Shown here: positions 26,503-35,800 of the stretch, one piece after another
Layout: every line of letters starts with the position of its first letter
Position numbering within the stretch: the stretch's first letter is position 1
DNA from: JBBSEX01 sp038239345
GTDB taxonomy: Bacteria > Acidobacteriota > Terriglobia > Bryobacterales > Bryobacteraceae
Direction: 5' to 3'
DNA length: 64,000 nt
NCBI GenBank assembly: GCA_038239345.1
Contig: JBBSEX010000014.1
Coordinates: 62,001-126,000 of the forward strand
Program-made: the position numbers and the translations under genes
Notes under the pieces: model-generated
The model's database searches: none
What the model was told of the DNA's origin: nothing
What the model saw: only the letters and a program-made list of their open reading frames with translations

Positions 26503-27134
26503 GTTGTCTGGCGGTAGATGTCCACGAGGAACAGCACCGCTTCCTCTCGTCCGATGTTAACGATTGCATGGGGAACGTCGGCCCGATAGCTGATGGAATC
26601 GCCAGGGCCGAGTTCTTCGGAATCGCCGCCGGATTCTACCTGTACCCGGCCCGCTTGGATGGTAAGAAACTCCCTGGTGCCGGCGAAATGCGCGGCGCTT
26701 CGTAAGACTCCGCGGTGCTTCAAGCGAACTTGATAAAACTCGACGTCTTTCTCCAGATTGAGCGGCGATAGCGTCCGAATTTGACAGTCCTTCTCAGATC
26801 GGTAAATATAAGCCTTATCGTTCGCGCGAATCACGTTGAGGCTCGAAGACGCGCCAGGCCGCTCAACCAGTTCTCCAATCGACATTCCGAACGCCCTGGC
26901 GATGCCGTGAATTACCTGCAACGTGGGGTTCACTTCATTACGCTCGATCTGGCTGAGCATCGACCGGCTAACCCCGCACACAGTAGAGAGTGTATCCAGC
27001 GACCAGTGCCGTTCGGCGCGAAGTTTCCGTACCCGTTCAGCGACGTGAGCGGCGATAGACTCCGGCTCAACCGATTCCTTTCGCTTCTTGCCGGGCTCCG
27101 GTATACCGGAGGAAAGTCTTGCATCGTGGAGCAT
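26499..27134 (-). CDS. XRE-cupin transcriptional regulator
   Basis: The 211-residue protein has an N-terminal tail, a Cro/CI-type HTH (residues about 30-85: VRKLRAERHWSLDTLSTVCG then SRSMLSQIERNEVNPTL) and a C-terminal cupin (about 130-205, with VRLKHRGVLRSAAHFAGTREFLTIQAG and LGPGDSISYRADVPH). HTH-cupin regulators of the PuuR/SutR type bind a small metabolite in the cupin. It is divergent from tdh-kbl (64 bases between starts), so it likely controls threonine degradation and itself. Repeated TACCGG half-sites lie in this region. Confidence 0.9.
   Translation of the reverse strand: MLHDARLSSGIPEPGKKRKESVEPESIAAHVAERVRKLRAERHWSLDTLSTVCGVSRSMLSQIERNEVNPTLQVIHGIARAFGMSIGELVERPGASSSLNVIRANDKAYIYRSEKDCQIRTLSPLNLEKDVEFYQVRLKHRGVLRSAAHFAGTREFLTIQAGRVQVESGGDSEELGPGDSISYRADVPHAIVNIGREEAVLFLVDIYRQTT
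27096..27111. promoter_or_regulatory. Perfect 16-bp palindrome inside the XRE gene start
   Basis: CTCCGGTATACCGGAG is its own reverse complement. It covers codons 8-13 of the XRE-cupin gene and contains two inverted TACCGG half-sites joined directly. The same half-site occurs twice more in the tdh upstream region, which suggests a binding site for the regulator itself. Confidence 0.55.
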
Positions 27135-27160
27135 GATTGCCTATGATGAAAGATCCATCT

Positions 27161-27180
27161 TACCGGATATCTCACCGGTA
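27161..27180. promoter_or_regulatory. Candidate XRE operator upstream of tdh
   Basis: TACCGG (27161-27166) and CCGGTA (27175-27180) form a perfect 6-bp inverted repeat with an 8-base spacer, 17 bases before the tdh ATG. With the palindrome at 27096 it gives four copies of one half-site within 85 bases. Position between divergent genes fits an operator that represses tdh-kbl and the regulator. Confidence 0.55.
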
Positions 27181-27197
27181 TAGTAGAGGGGAGTGCG

Positions 27198-28226
27198 ATG
27201 AAAGCCCTAGTGAAAAGCCGCGCGGAACGGGGTCTGTGGCTGGAAGATATCCCGGAGCCCACAATCGGAATTAACGACGTGTCGATCAAAGTCTTGCAAA
27301 CGGGGATTTGTGGAACGGATCTTCACATTTATGAATGGGACGATTGGGCCAAGCGCACAATACCCGTTCCCATGGCGATCGGGCATGAGTTTGCCGGCGA
27401 AATCGCGGCGGTAGGATCGAATGTCGTCGATTTCCATCCAGGCGAGATTGTCAGCGGGGAAGGCCACGTGGTCTGCGGGAGATGCCGTAATTGCCTGGCC
27501 GGACGGCGTCATCTCTGCGCGCATACGCAGGGTGTCGGCGTAAATCGGCCGGGTGCGTTCGCCGAATATGTGGTGCTGCCGATGACAAACATCTGGCGTC
27601 ACGCGCCGACCGTGCCGCTGGAAATCGCCGCTATCTTCGATCCTTTCGGCAATGCCGTTCACACGGCGTTATCGTTTCCCGTCCTGGGCGAAGATGTGCT
27701 GATTACCGGAGCCGGCCCCATTGGCTTGATGGCCGCGGCCGTCGCGCGTCATGCCGCCGCCAGAAATATCGTTATCACCGACCTTAATCCAAATCGCCGA
27801 GCCTTGGCGGAGAAACTGGGCGTCACGATGGCGATAGATCCGCGCGAAAAATCTTTGGCTGATGTTCAAAAAGAATTAGGCATGCAGGAAGGGTTCGATG
27901 TCGGGCTCGAGATGTCGGGCAATCCGGCGGCGTTTCGAGACATGATCGCCAACATGAGTCACGGGGGGAAGATCGCGATGCTGGGAATTCCCAATCAGGA
28001 AATGGCGATCGAGTGGAACCAGGTAATCTTCAATATGCTAACGATTAAGGGGATTTATGGCCGGGAAATGTATGAGACCTGGTACAAGATGACGGTAATG
28101 TTGGAGTCCGGTTTGAATATCGCTCCCGTTATTACGCACCGCCTGTCGTGGCGTGATTATGAAGAGGGTTTCGCGGCGATGAAGAGCGGCGACTGCGGCA
28201 AAGTGATTCTGGACTGGAGAAATTAA
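27198..28226 (+). CDS. tdh: L-threonine 3-dehydrogenase
   Basis: The 342-residue medium-chain Zn dehydrogenase oxidises L-threonine with NAD+ to 2-amino-3-oxobutanoate. Catalytic-zinc ligands are visible in TGICGTDLHIYEWDDW (Cys about residue 38) and IGHEFAG, and the structural zinc loop is CGRCRNCLAGRRHLC. The Rossmann motif is ITGAGPIGLMAAA. IFDPFGNAVHTAL and IYGREMYETWYKM are characteristic of Tdh and separate it from sorbitol dehydrogenases. A GAGGGGA site precedes the ATG. It is followed two bases later by kbl, the next enzyme in the pathway. Confidence 0.96.
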   Translation: MKALVKSRAERGLWLEDIPEPTIGINDVSIKVLQTGICGTDLHIYEWDDWAKRTIPVPMAIGHEFAGEIAAVGSNVVDFHPGEIVSGEGHVVCGRCRNCLAGRRHLCAHTQGVGVNRPGAFAEYVVLPMTNIWRHAPTVPLEIAAIFDPFGNAVHTALSFPVLGEDVLITGAGPIGLMAAAVARHAAARNIVITDLNPNRRALAEKLGVTMAIDPREKSLADVQKELGMQEGFDVGLEMSGNPAAFRDMIANMSHGGKIAMLGIPNQEMAIEWNQVIFNMLTIKGIYGREMYETWYKMTVMLESGLNIAPVITHRLSWRDYEEGFAAMKSGDCGKVILDWRN

Positions 28227-28228
28227 CT

Positions 28229-29410
28229 ATGTACGGAAGCATTCGCGAACAACTAGCGGTGAAGCTGGATGAAATTCGTAAGGCTGGTCTTTACAAGAAT
28301 GAACGCGTGATCCATTCGGCGCAGCAGGCACATATTAAAGTGGCGGGCGGGGCACGCGTACTGAATTTCTGCGCCAACAACTATCTGGGATTATCGAACC
28401 ATCCGGAAGTTGTTCGCGCCGCGCAGCAATGCTCCCAGGAGTGGGGATATGGTTTGTCGTCCGTGCGCTTCATTTGTGGCACCCAGACAATACATAAGCA
28501 ATTGGAAGAACGCCTGACCGGGTTTTTGGGTACCGAGGATACGATACTCTATGGCTCCTGCTTCGACGCTAACGGAGGCTTGTTCGAAACGATTCTGGAA
28601 GCGGAAGATGCAATCGTTTCCGATGAACTGAACCACGCCAGCATCATTGACGGCGTGCGCTTGGCGAAGGCGAAACGTTATCGCTATAAGAATGGCGATA
28701 TGGCCGATCTGAACGCGAAGCTAACAGAAGCCAAAGCCGAGTCGCGACACGTCCTGATAGCTACCGACGGTGTATTTTCCATGGACGGCTATATCGCCAA
28801 GCTGGGCGAGATTTGCGATTTGGCCGACAAGCACGGGGCGATGGTTATGGTTGACGATTCCCATGCCGTGGGCTTCCTGGGCGAACACGGACGCGGTACT
28901 CCAGAGCATTGCGAAGTGGAAGGCCGGGTGGACATCATCACGGGGACGCTGGGGAAGGCGTTGGGTGGCGCGAGCGGTGGCTATACCAGTGGCCGCAAAG
29001 AAATTATCGATTTACTCCGGCAGCGGTCGCGGCCATATCTATTTTCCAACTCCCTGGCGCCGCCCATCGTGGGAGCCTCGCTGCGAGTTCTGGAATTGAT
29101 TGCTGAACTGCCGGAGCTGAGGAGAACACTTCATGAGAATACTCAATTCTTCCGCCAGCGGATGTCGGCGCTAGGATTTGCGATCCTACCCGGCGAGCAT
29201 CCAATTGTCCCCATCATGATTGGTGACGCCGCTCTGGCGACGCAAATGGTGGATGCGATGTTGGCCAAGGGCGTTTACGTTGTGGGATTTTCTTATCCCG
29301 TCGTGCCCCATGGCAAGGCTCGGATAAGGGTACAAATCTCGGCTGGGCATAGCAGGCAGGACTTGGAAGAAGCGACTACGCGGTTTGAAGAAGTCAGGGC
29401 TGCGTTATAA
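28229..29410 (+). CDS. kbl: Glycine C-acetyltransferase (2-amino-3-ketobutyrate CoA ligase)
   Basis: The 393-residue fold-type I PLP enzyme of the alpha-oxoamine synthase family converts 2-amino-3-oxobutanoate plus CoA to glycine and acetyl-CoA. Visible marks are LNFCANNYLGLS, SVRFICGTQTIHKQLE, the PLP-ring contacts in DDSHAVGFLGEHGRGT, and the Schiff-base lysine in ITGTLGKALGGASGGY (about residue 242). Length matches KBL (about 395). It forms an operon with tdh, giving threonine to glycine catabolism. Confidence 0.96.
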   Translation: MYGSIREQLAVKLDEIRKAGLYKNERVIHSAQQAHIKVAGGARVLNFCANNYLGLSNHPEVVRAAQQCSQEWGYGLSSVRFICGTQTIHKQLEERLTGFLGTEDTILYGSCFDANGGLFETILEAEDAIVSDELNHASIIDGVRLAKAKRYRYKNGDMADLNAKLTEAKAESRHVLIATDGVFSMDGYIAKLGEICDLADKHGAMVMVDDSHAVGFLGEHGRGTPEHCEVEGRVDIITGTLGKALGGASGGYTSGRKEIIDLLRQRSRPYLFSNSLAPPIVGASLRVLELIAELPELRRTLHENTQFFRQRMSALGFAILPGEHPIVPIMIGDAALATQMVDAMLAKGVYVVGFSYPVVPHGKARIRVQISAGHSRQDLEEATTRFEEVRAAL

Positions 29411-29438
29411 ATTGCAGAGCGCGGACGTAGATCTTATT

Positions 29439-29469
29439 TAGCAATTTGTATACCAACTTCGAATTGCTA
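29439..29469 (+). repeat. 8-bp inverted repeat after kbl
   Basis: TAGCAATT (29439-29446) and AATTGCTA (29462-29469) are perfect complements around a 15-base loop, about 30 bases after the kbl stop. The stem is AT-rich and no T-run follows, so it may be an operator or a weak terminator. It separates tdh-kbl from the GlcG-type gene. Confidence 0.4.
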
Positions 29470-29527
29470 TGTTAGAACAACTGCGAAGGGTGCAGCGATT
29501 TTAAACGCACTTTAAGGAAGAGACAAA

Positions 29528-29923
29528 ATGATCACACTTTCGGATGCGAAGAGAGTTATCGCCGCGGCGGAGAAGAAAGCGGCTGAGGCCGGCCAACCGA
29601 TGAACATCGCCGTAGCGGATGCGGGTGGGAATCTGGTGGCTCATGTTCGAATGGACAACGCGTGGATGGGCAGCATCGATATTTCCATCAATAAGGCCTG
29701 GACCGCTCGCGCTTTTGATATCACAACCAAGGATCTTGCGGCCCATAGCCAGTCGGGCGGACAATTCTTTGGAATTCACGCGTCGAATCAGGGACGGGTT
29801 ATGATTTTCGCCGGCGGAATCCCATTGAAGCGCGAGGGAAAAGTAGTGGGCGCGATCGGCGTCAGCGGTGGGTCGGGAGATCAGGATCACGCGGTAGCCG
29901 AGGCGGGCGCGGCTGCGTTCTAA
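29528..29923 (+). CDS. GlcG/HbpS-family heme-binding-like protein
   Basis: The 131-residue protein fits the GlcG/HbpS family: LSDAKRVIAAAEKKAAE helix, MNIAVADAGGNLVAHVRMD strand pair, a STNKAWTAR-like INKAWTARAF segment, and the glycine-rich GAIGVSGGSGDQDHAVAEAGAAAF end. Members bind heme or corrinoids, or are found beside glycolate and diol-use genes; the biochemical role is mostly unknown. AAGGAAG lies seven bases before the ATG. There is no signal peptide, so it is likely cytoplasmic here. The GH5 gene follows after eight bases. Confidence 0.88.
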   Translation: MITLSDAKRVIAAAEKKAAEAGQPMNIAVADAGGNLVAHVRMDNAWMGSIDISINKAWTARAFDITTKDLAAHSQSGGQFFGIHASNQGRVMIFAGGIPLKREGKVVGAIGVSGGSGDQDHAVAEAGAAAF

Positions 29924-29931
29924 TTGCGACC

Positions 29932-30930
29932 GTGAGCAACGGCGATTTGTCGAATGGCTTGCCTGCCCTCTATACGGCGGGCAACCAGATACGACGGAGC
30001 GATACGCATGCGGCCGTCTTACTGCGAGGCGTAAATCGATCGGGACTTGAATATTCGGAGCTGCCCCGAGCGGGCATTTCGCAGCTTGAAATCCAAGAGA
30101 TTACCCGGACGTGGCGGTCGAACATTATCCGCTTGCCCTTCAATCAGGAGTGGGTGTTGCGCGGCTCAGCGTGGTGCCACGCCGACTCATACCTGAACTC
30201 GTTAGATCAAGTGATCGAGTGGGCCTCTGCTGGCGGCGCTTATACCTTGCTCGACCTGCAATGGCTGGATCGGGACACGCCTTATGGTGTGCTTGCGGAC
30301 GGCTCCGTCAATCACGTGCCTCCGCTTCCAAATGCCGATTCGATTTCACTTTGGCGTCAGCTCGCCGAACGATATCGCGAAGAACCGGCGGTACTCTTTG
30401 ATCTGCTGAACGAACCACATGATCCCTTAAAGGACGATTCGCAATCTACGTTTGTAATTGGACGGCACGGCGAACCGATAGCCGAAAGCCTGGCGGTGGT
30501 TACGGCGGCCGAATGGAATCCCTGGGCTGGCCGATTGCTGAATGAAATTCGCGCTATCCATCCTGAGTCGCTCATCTTCATCGGCGGCGTCAATTGGGCA
30601 TACGACCTTCGCGGAGTGTTCGTGGAAGCATCCAATGTCGTCTATTCGACTCATGTTTACTCGAATCGAAAACCTTCCAGCTGGGACAGGTATTTCGGAA
30701 ATCTGGCGAAGTCGCGGCCGGTGTTTGCGGGCGAATGGGGCGGCGGCGATGATGATCTAGCTTGGGGGCGGCGGCTGGAAACTTATCTTAGCCAACGCAA
30801 CATCGGTTGGACGGCTTGGAGTTGGGCGGATAAGCCCCATCTGATAGAACGGGACCAATCGGATTTCACGGCGACGGCTTTCGGCGGTTTAGTCCGCGAC
30901 GTGCTTATTCGAACTGCGGCCAGTTCTTAA
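29932..30930 (+). CDS. Glycoside hydrolase family 5-like enzyme
   Basis: The 332-residue TIM barrel (GTG start) shows RGVNRSGLEY (strand 1), SNIIRLPFNQEW (conserved Arg), the acid/base glutamate in DLLNEPHDP and the nucleophile glutamate in VFAGEWGGGD. IGWTAWSWADKPHL closes the barrel. GH5 enzymes cleave beta-glucans, mannans and related glycosides. No signal peptide is visible, so it may act on imported oligosaccharides or be exported by another route. It starts eight bases after the GlcG-type gene. Confidence 0.88.
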   Translation: MSNGDLSNGLPALYTAGNQIRRSDTHAAVLLRGVNRSGLEYSELPRAGISQLEIQEITRTWRSNIIRLPFNQEWVLRGSAWCHADSYLNSLDQVIEWASAGGAYTLLDLQWLDRDTPYGVLADGSVNHVPPLPNADSISLWRQLAERYREEPAVLFDLLNEPHDPLKDDSQSTFVIGRHGEPIAESLAVVTAAEWNPWAGRLLNEIRAIHPESLIFIGGVNWAYDLRGVFVEASNVVYSTHVYSNRKPSSWDRYFGNLAKSRPVFAGEWGGGDDDLAWGRRLETYLSQRNIGWTAWSWADKPHLIERDQSDFTATAFGGLVRDVLIRTAASS

Positions 30931-30936
30931 TCGACT

Positions 30937-31314
30937 TTAGACGCTGGCGGAGCGGCTCAATAAAGCTTCGATCTTCGCCACTAGGTTGGCAAATTCGATC
31001 GGCTTTGTTTCGTACTCGTCGCACCCAACCTCGGCCGCTTTTTGCCGATCCGCCGCCATGGCATGCGCGGTCAGCGCGATAATCGGAATCTTCGCGGTGG
31101 CCGGATCCTTCTTCAGAGCCAGAGTCGCATCCCATCCGCTAAGCTTCGGAAGGCTGATATCCATCAGGATCAAATCGGGCGCACTGGAATGCGCGGACGC
31201 GATACCTTGCTCTCCGTCTTCGGCGATCAACACTGTATAACCACGCCGCTCCAGTCTGCGCGATAACATGTCGCGGTTCATTTCGTTATCTTCGACAAGA
31301 AGTATTTTCGCCAT
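30937..31314 (-). CDS. Stand-alone receiver (CheY-like) response regulator
   Basis: 125 residues from ATG 31314 (MAKILLVEDNE). The acidic pair is VEDN, the phospho-accepting Asp is in LILMDISLPKLSGWDA (about residue 53), with Thr in IIALTAHAM and Lys in YETKPIEF. It is a receiver only, of the DivK/Spo0F-like relay type. The frame continues upstream to 31551, but that stretch is the antisense of the kinase gene. It is the last gene of the three-gene signalling operon, one base after the kinase stop. Confidence 0.9.
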   Translation of the reverse strand: MAKILLVEDNEMNRDMLSRRLERRGYTVLIAEDGEQGIASAHSSAPDLILMDISLPKLSGWDATLALKKDPATAKIPIIALTAHAMAADRQKAAEVGCDEYETKPIEFANLVAKIEALLSRSASV

Positions 31315-31315
31315 G

Positions 31316-32866
31316 TCAGTGAGCGGGCTCGGAGGGCAGCGAGAAATGAAATGCGGAGCCGGTGCCCACCTGCGATTCCACCCAGATGCGGCCTCCAAGA
31401 CGATTAACAACGCGTTGGCAGATTGCCAGCCCGATGCCGGTACCCGGCCGGTCAGCGCCATGCAGCCGGTAGAAGATATCGAAAACCCGGTCGAAATATT
31501 TCGGGTCGATGCCCATTCCGTTATCGCGCACCACGAAGTGCCAGCAATCATCTTCCTGATCCGCCGATATGCTGATTGCCGGCCGTTCTTCGCTGCGATA
31601 CTTTATCGCATTGCCGATCAGATTCTGAAAAAGCTGGACCAGCAGAACCCGATCGCCGATGATCGTCGGCAATGGGCCCGATCTAACGATCGCATCGTTG
31701 TCGCAAATCGGCCCTTCCAGATGGCGCAGTGTTTCTTCCATCACCGCGTCGCATGAAATCGGTTCCAGCTTCTGCGCCTGTGTACCGACTTGTGAGTAAG
31801 AGAGCAGATTTTGAATTAACTCGCTCATGTGGCGGGAAGCGCCAACCGCGAGGTCCAGCATCTCCCGGGCCTGCTCGTCCAGATCCTTATCCAGCTTCCG
31901 GGCCAGCAGTTGTAAGTAAGACACCACAGTGCGCAGAGGCGATTGAAGATCGTGCGATGCAGCGTAAGCGAAGCGGTTCAACTCTTCATTTGAGCGTTTT
32001 AGTTCGCGGCTGATTTGTTCCATTTCGCGCGAACGCTGGCGCTCCTGATCCTGCAAACGCGACCGTTCCAAAGTGGCGAAGATGCGCGCCCGCAATAAAG
32101 CAGGCTGAAATGGTTTGGTGAAATAATCCTCAGCTCCGTGTTCGATGCAGGTGCCCACGCTCTCCAGTTCGTCCGATGCCGACACCATCACTACCGGAAC
32201 ATTGCGAAGGTTGTCATTGCTCTTTATTTTGTCGAGTACTTCCAGGCCACTGAGACCGGGCATCACCACATCCAGCAGCACCAGGTTGAAATGATCGTGG
32301 TCCAATTTCGAAAGGGCGGTTTTTCCGTCGATAGCGGTTTCAACAGAAAATCCTTCCCGGGCCAATTGCCGGGCCATCATTTCCAGGTTGGCTTCATTGT
32401 CATCGACCACAAGCAGGTGGCCCGATACGGTAACGCGCCGCGCCGGTGATTTGAACGCCGCCGTAGGGCGCACAGGTGAAAGATTGTCCCCCTGCACGAA
32501 CGACAAGAGTTCGCCAACGGCGGTGCTGATTCGAAACAGGTCTGTGAGTACGTTAACTTTTGACGATTGAATCAGGCTTGCAATTGACGCCACCATCTGT
32601 AACACCGGCGTGTGAATATCCGCTCGCAGGCGATCGACGTCCGGGGTATTGTGCCCGGGGGACAGCCGAACTTCCAGAGAGCTAAGGATCACTTGCGCAT
32701 CCGCGCGGATGGCCGTCAACAGCCGCGTGGCTTCCTCACTGCTGGAAATGCCCTCCTCTTCGAGCAGCATTTCGCTGTAACCCAAAATGTGATTCAAGGG
32801 CGTTCGCAGAGCATGACGCAAGTCCCCGAGATTGGTCGCGACACTGATTTCCGATCGTACGTCCAT
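31316..32866 (-). CDS. Hybrid sensor kinase with DHp-REC-coiled coil-DHp-CA order
   Basis: The 516-residue cytoplasmic protein first has an H-box-like segment, LRHALRTPLNHILGYSEML (His near residue 18), with no ATPase domain behind it. Next is a receiver (about 150-265: VVDDNEANLEMMA, Asp in LVLLDVVMPGLSGLEV, KPFQ), a coiled coil rich in Glu/Arg (about 265-290), a second phospho-acceptor helix pair (AYAASHDLQSPLRT, His near 304) and a complete HATPase (NLIGNAIKYR, VVRDNGMGID, GTGIGLAICQRV). There is no TM segment. It follows the larger kinase by nine bases and precedes the lone receiver by one, which suggests a phosphorelay. Confidence 0.88.
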   Translation of the reverse strand: MDVRSEISVATNLGDLRHALRTPLNHILGYSEMLLEEEGISSSEEATRLLTAIRADAQVILSSLEVRLSPGHNTPDVDRLRADIHTPVLQMVASIASLIQSSKVNVLTDLFRISTAVGELLSFVQGDNLSPVRPTAAFKSPARRVTVSGHLLVVDDNEANLEMMARQLAREGFSVETAIDGKTALSKLDHDHFNLVLLDVVMPGLSGLEVLDKIKSNDNLRNVPVVMVSASDELESVGTCIEHGAEDYFTKPFQPALLRARIFATLERSRLQDQERQRSREMEQISRELKRSNEELNRFAYAASHDLQSPLRTVVSYLQLLARKLDKDLDEQAREMLDLAVGASRHMSELIQNLLSYSQVGTQAQKLEPISCDAVMEETLRHLEGPICDNDAIVRSGPLPTIIGDRVLLVQLFQNLIGNAIKYRSEERPAISISADQEDDCWHFVVRDNGMGIDPKYFDRVFDIFYRLHGADRPGTGIGLAICQRVVNRLGGRIWVESQVGTGSAFHFSLPSEPAH

Positions 32867-32875
32867 ATGGAAGGG

Positions 32876-35800
32876 TTAGTCCCGCACCCGGTTGGATTGC
32901 TGCGCAGATTTATCCTGAGCCGCGTCTTTCGACAAGCATTGCGCAACCAAGTCGCGTATCTCCTTGAGGAACTCCTGTTGATTATACGCGCCCTTTGTTA
33001 AGACTGCTTGGACGTTGCCATTCAGGCGGCTTCGTTCCTCGGGCGTAATATCTTTCGCCGTAATGACAACGATCGGAATAGCTCGCCACAGCTCGTTTTT
33101 ACGGAGCGCACGCGTGAATTCAAAACCGTCCATTCGCGGCATCATCAAGTCCAGAATTATCAGTTCCGGAACTTTCTCGGCGATGCGTTCCAGGGCCACG
33201 GCTCCATCCTCGGCTTCCGTCACCGTCCAGCCCGAATCTTCCAAAACCCTGCGGACCAGGCGCCTGACGGATTCGTCATCCTCAACCAGCAACACAGGGC
33301 AAGGCGGATTTTTGCAGTGATATTTTTGCAGGACCGCGGTAAGGCGATGACGCTCCACCGGTTTAGTTAGGAACTCGGACGCCCCTAGCGCATAACCCAA
33401 CTGCTCATTATCGACCATCGTGCACATGATCACCGGAATCGACGCCAGTTCCGGGTCGCTCTTCAAAGCGCTGAGAACGGCCCACCCGTCCATACCCGGC
33501 ATCATTACGTCAAGGGTAATCACGTGTGGCCGTACTCGCCGGGCCAACTCCACGGCTTGCACACCGTTGGAAGCCAAAACGGGTTCAAACCCTTCGCTGC
33601 GCAGGAAGCGAGCCATCAGATCCCGGGCAGCCATATCATCGTCCACCACCAGTACCAAATTGTTATTGGCGCGTGGGCCTAACGCATCGTCAAGCGCCAT
33701 TTCGGTGGACACTTCGGGCATCCGCACGGGGAGTTTAACCGTGAACGAGGAACCCTTGCCGGGCTCGCTCTCGACGAAAATATCACCGCCCATCATTTGG
33801 CAAAAGTGCCGCGTAATGGCCAGTCCAAGGCCGGTCCCGCCGAAGGGTCGCGATGTGGAAGATTCAGCCTGTGAAAACGGTTCAAACAAACGCCTCATGT
33901 TGTCCGGCGCGATTCCGATTCCCGTGTCGGTCACTCGGAAATGAATCCAGTCGCCATCCTCCGCCGACTCGCGTGTCACCTTAAGCGTAACTTGACCGTC
34001 CTTCGTGAACTTCAACGCATTGGAGATGAGATTGAACAAACTCTGGCGCGTCTTCGTCAAGTCGGCGGCCATCTCGCCTAGCGCTGTTCCGAACTCCACC
34101 GTATATTGATTTCCGCTCTTCTCCGCTAACGGCCGCATCGTATTGGCGACTTCGGTAATGAGCGACTGCACCTCAAACACCTCGACATATAGCTCCATCC
34201 GTCCCGCTTCGATCTTGCTCAGATCCAGGACGTCGTTAATCAGCGATAGCAGGTGCCGGCCGGCGCTATGAATCTTGTCCAGATCCGTGCGCATCGAGGG
34301 CAGGGCTAGGTCGCCCACCTCTTCCTGCAGCATCTCGCTGTAGCCGATGATCGCGTTGAGCGGGGTCCGCAATTCATGGCTCATATTAGCCAGGAATTCG
34401 CTCTTCGCTCGATTTGCCACGTCGGCTGCAGTCTTAGCCTGCCGAAGTTCTTCTTCGTTCTGCTTGCGGTCTTGAATGTCCGTGTTCGTCCCCAACCATT
34501 TCACGATGCGTCCGTTCGGCTCGCGCATGCTGATGGCTCTCGCAAGGTGCCAGCGGTAACTCGTATCGAAGCCCCGGCGCAGTCGAAACTCAACTTCATA
34601 TAGATCGCCGGTCTGAAGCGAATGAGTCCAGCGCTCGATCGCCGCAGGAAGGTCGTCCGGGTGAATAACGGAAGTCCAGCCAGCTCCTACAAGTTGATCG
34701 GAGGTCATTCCAAAGTAATTGGAAGTTTGGACATTCACGTAATCCAAAAGACCATCCGCCTTCGCCGTCCAAACCTGTTGGGGCATCGCCTCCGCTAATG
34801 TCTGGTACGCCTCTTGCGCGGCATGCACGCGTGAGAGCGTTGCCGCGCGGTCATCCTCAATGGCCCTCCGTTCGGAGATGTCCCGGATGTATGCGGTGAA
34901 GAGCGGTGGGCCATCGACGGGTATTCGAGTAACTGATAGCTCAACCGGAAATTCGCTGCCGTCCGAACGCATTCCCAAGCTCTCCACACGGCTGTCCATG
35001 ACAGGTCCGGTACCGCTCGCGGCGTAGCGCGCCATCCCGGCCGTATGCATCGGCCGTAGCGCCGGAGGAACCAGCAGATCAACCATCGGGCCGTTCAATA
35101 CCTGCTCGCGGGAGTAGCCAAACGCCCGTTCCGCAGCCGGATTAAATTCTACAATCCGGCCCTCATGATCCATCGAGACGATACAATCGAGGGCCGTTTG
35201 GAGGATCGCCGCTTTGCGCGTCTCGCTCTCCCGCAGTGCTTCTTCGTTACGTTTGCGCTCAATGAACTGGCCGATCTGATTACCGACGGAAGCTAAAGTA
35301 TGGAGTAGTTCATCTTCGGCGGAAGCCGGTTTACGGCTGAAGAGTTCCAGAACGCCAAGCACTTTCCGTCCACTCTGAATAGGGAAGGCGAGTGCGCCTC
35401 GCAGGCCGGCCGGCGCGGCCAGTTCCTGCCTTGTAAACCTGCTGTCGGACCCTACGTCGGCCACCCATACCGCTTGTTCGGTGCTCCAGACGTATCCCGG
35501 CAAGCCGTGCCCGCGGCGAAAGGTCAGGGTGCAACTGGTCGCCACGAAATTTGATTTCTCCAGCGCCGAGACGGTCCAGCTTTCCACGCAACGCAAAACC
35601 CCCTTCTCCACGTTCCAGAGCAGGCCCACCTCAAACGCCAGACTCTCGCCGATTACCGATAGTAAATCGTGCGCGGCATCGTGCAAACTTGGGGCATCGG
35701 CCAGAACTCGACTTACCGCGTACTGCACGGCCACCCGCCGCTCGGCTTGCTTCCGCTCCGTGATATCCAGAAAGGTGACCACCGCGCCCTGCGCCGCCGA

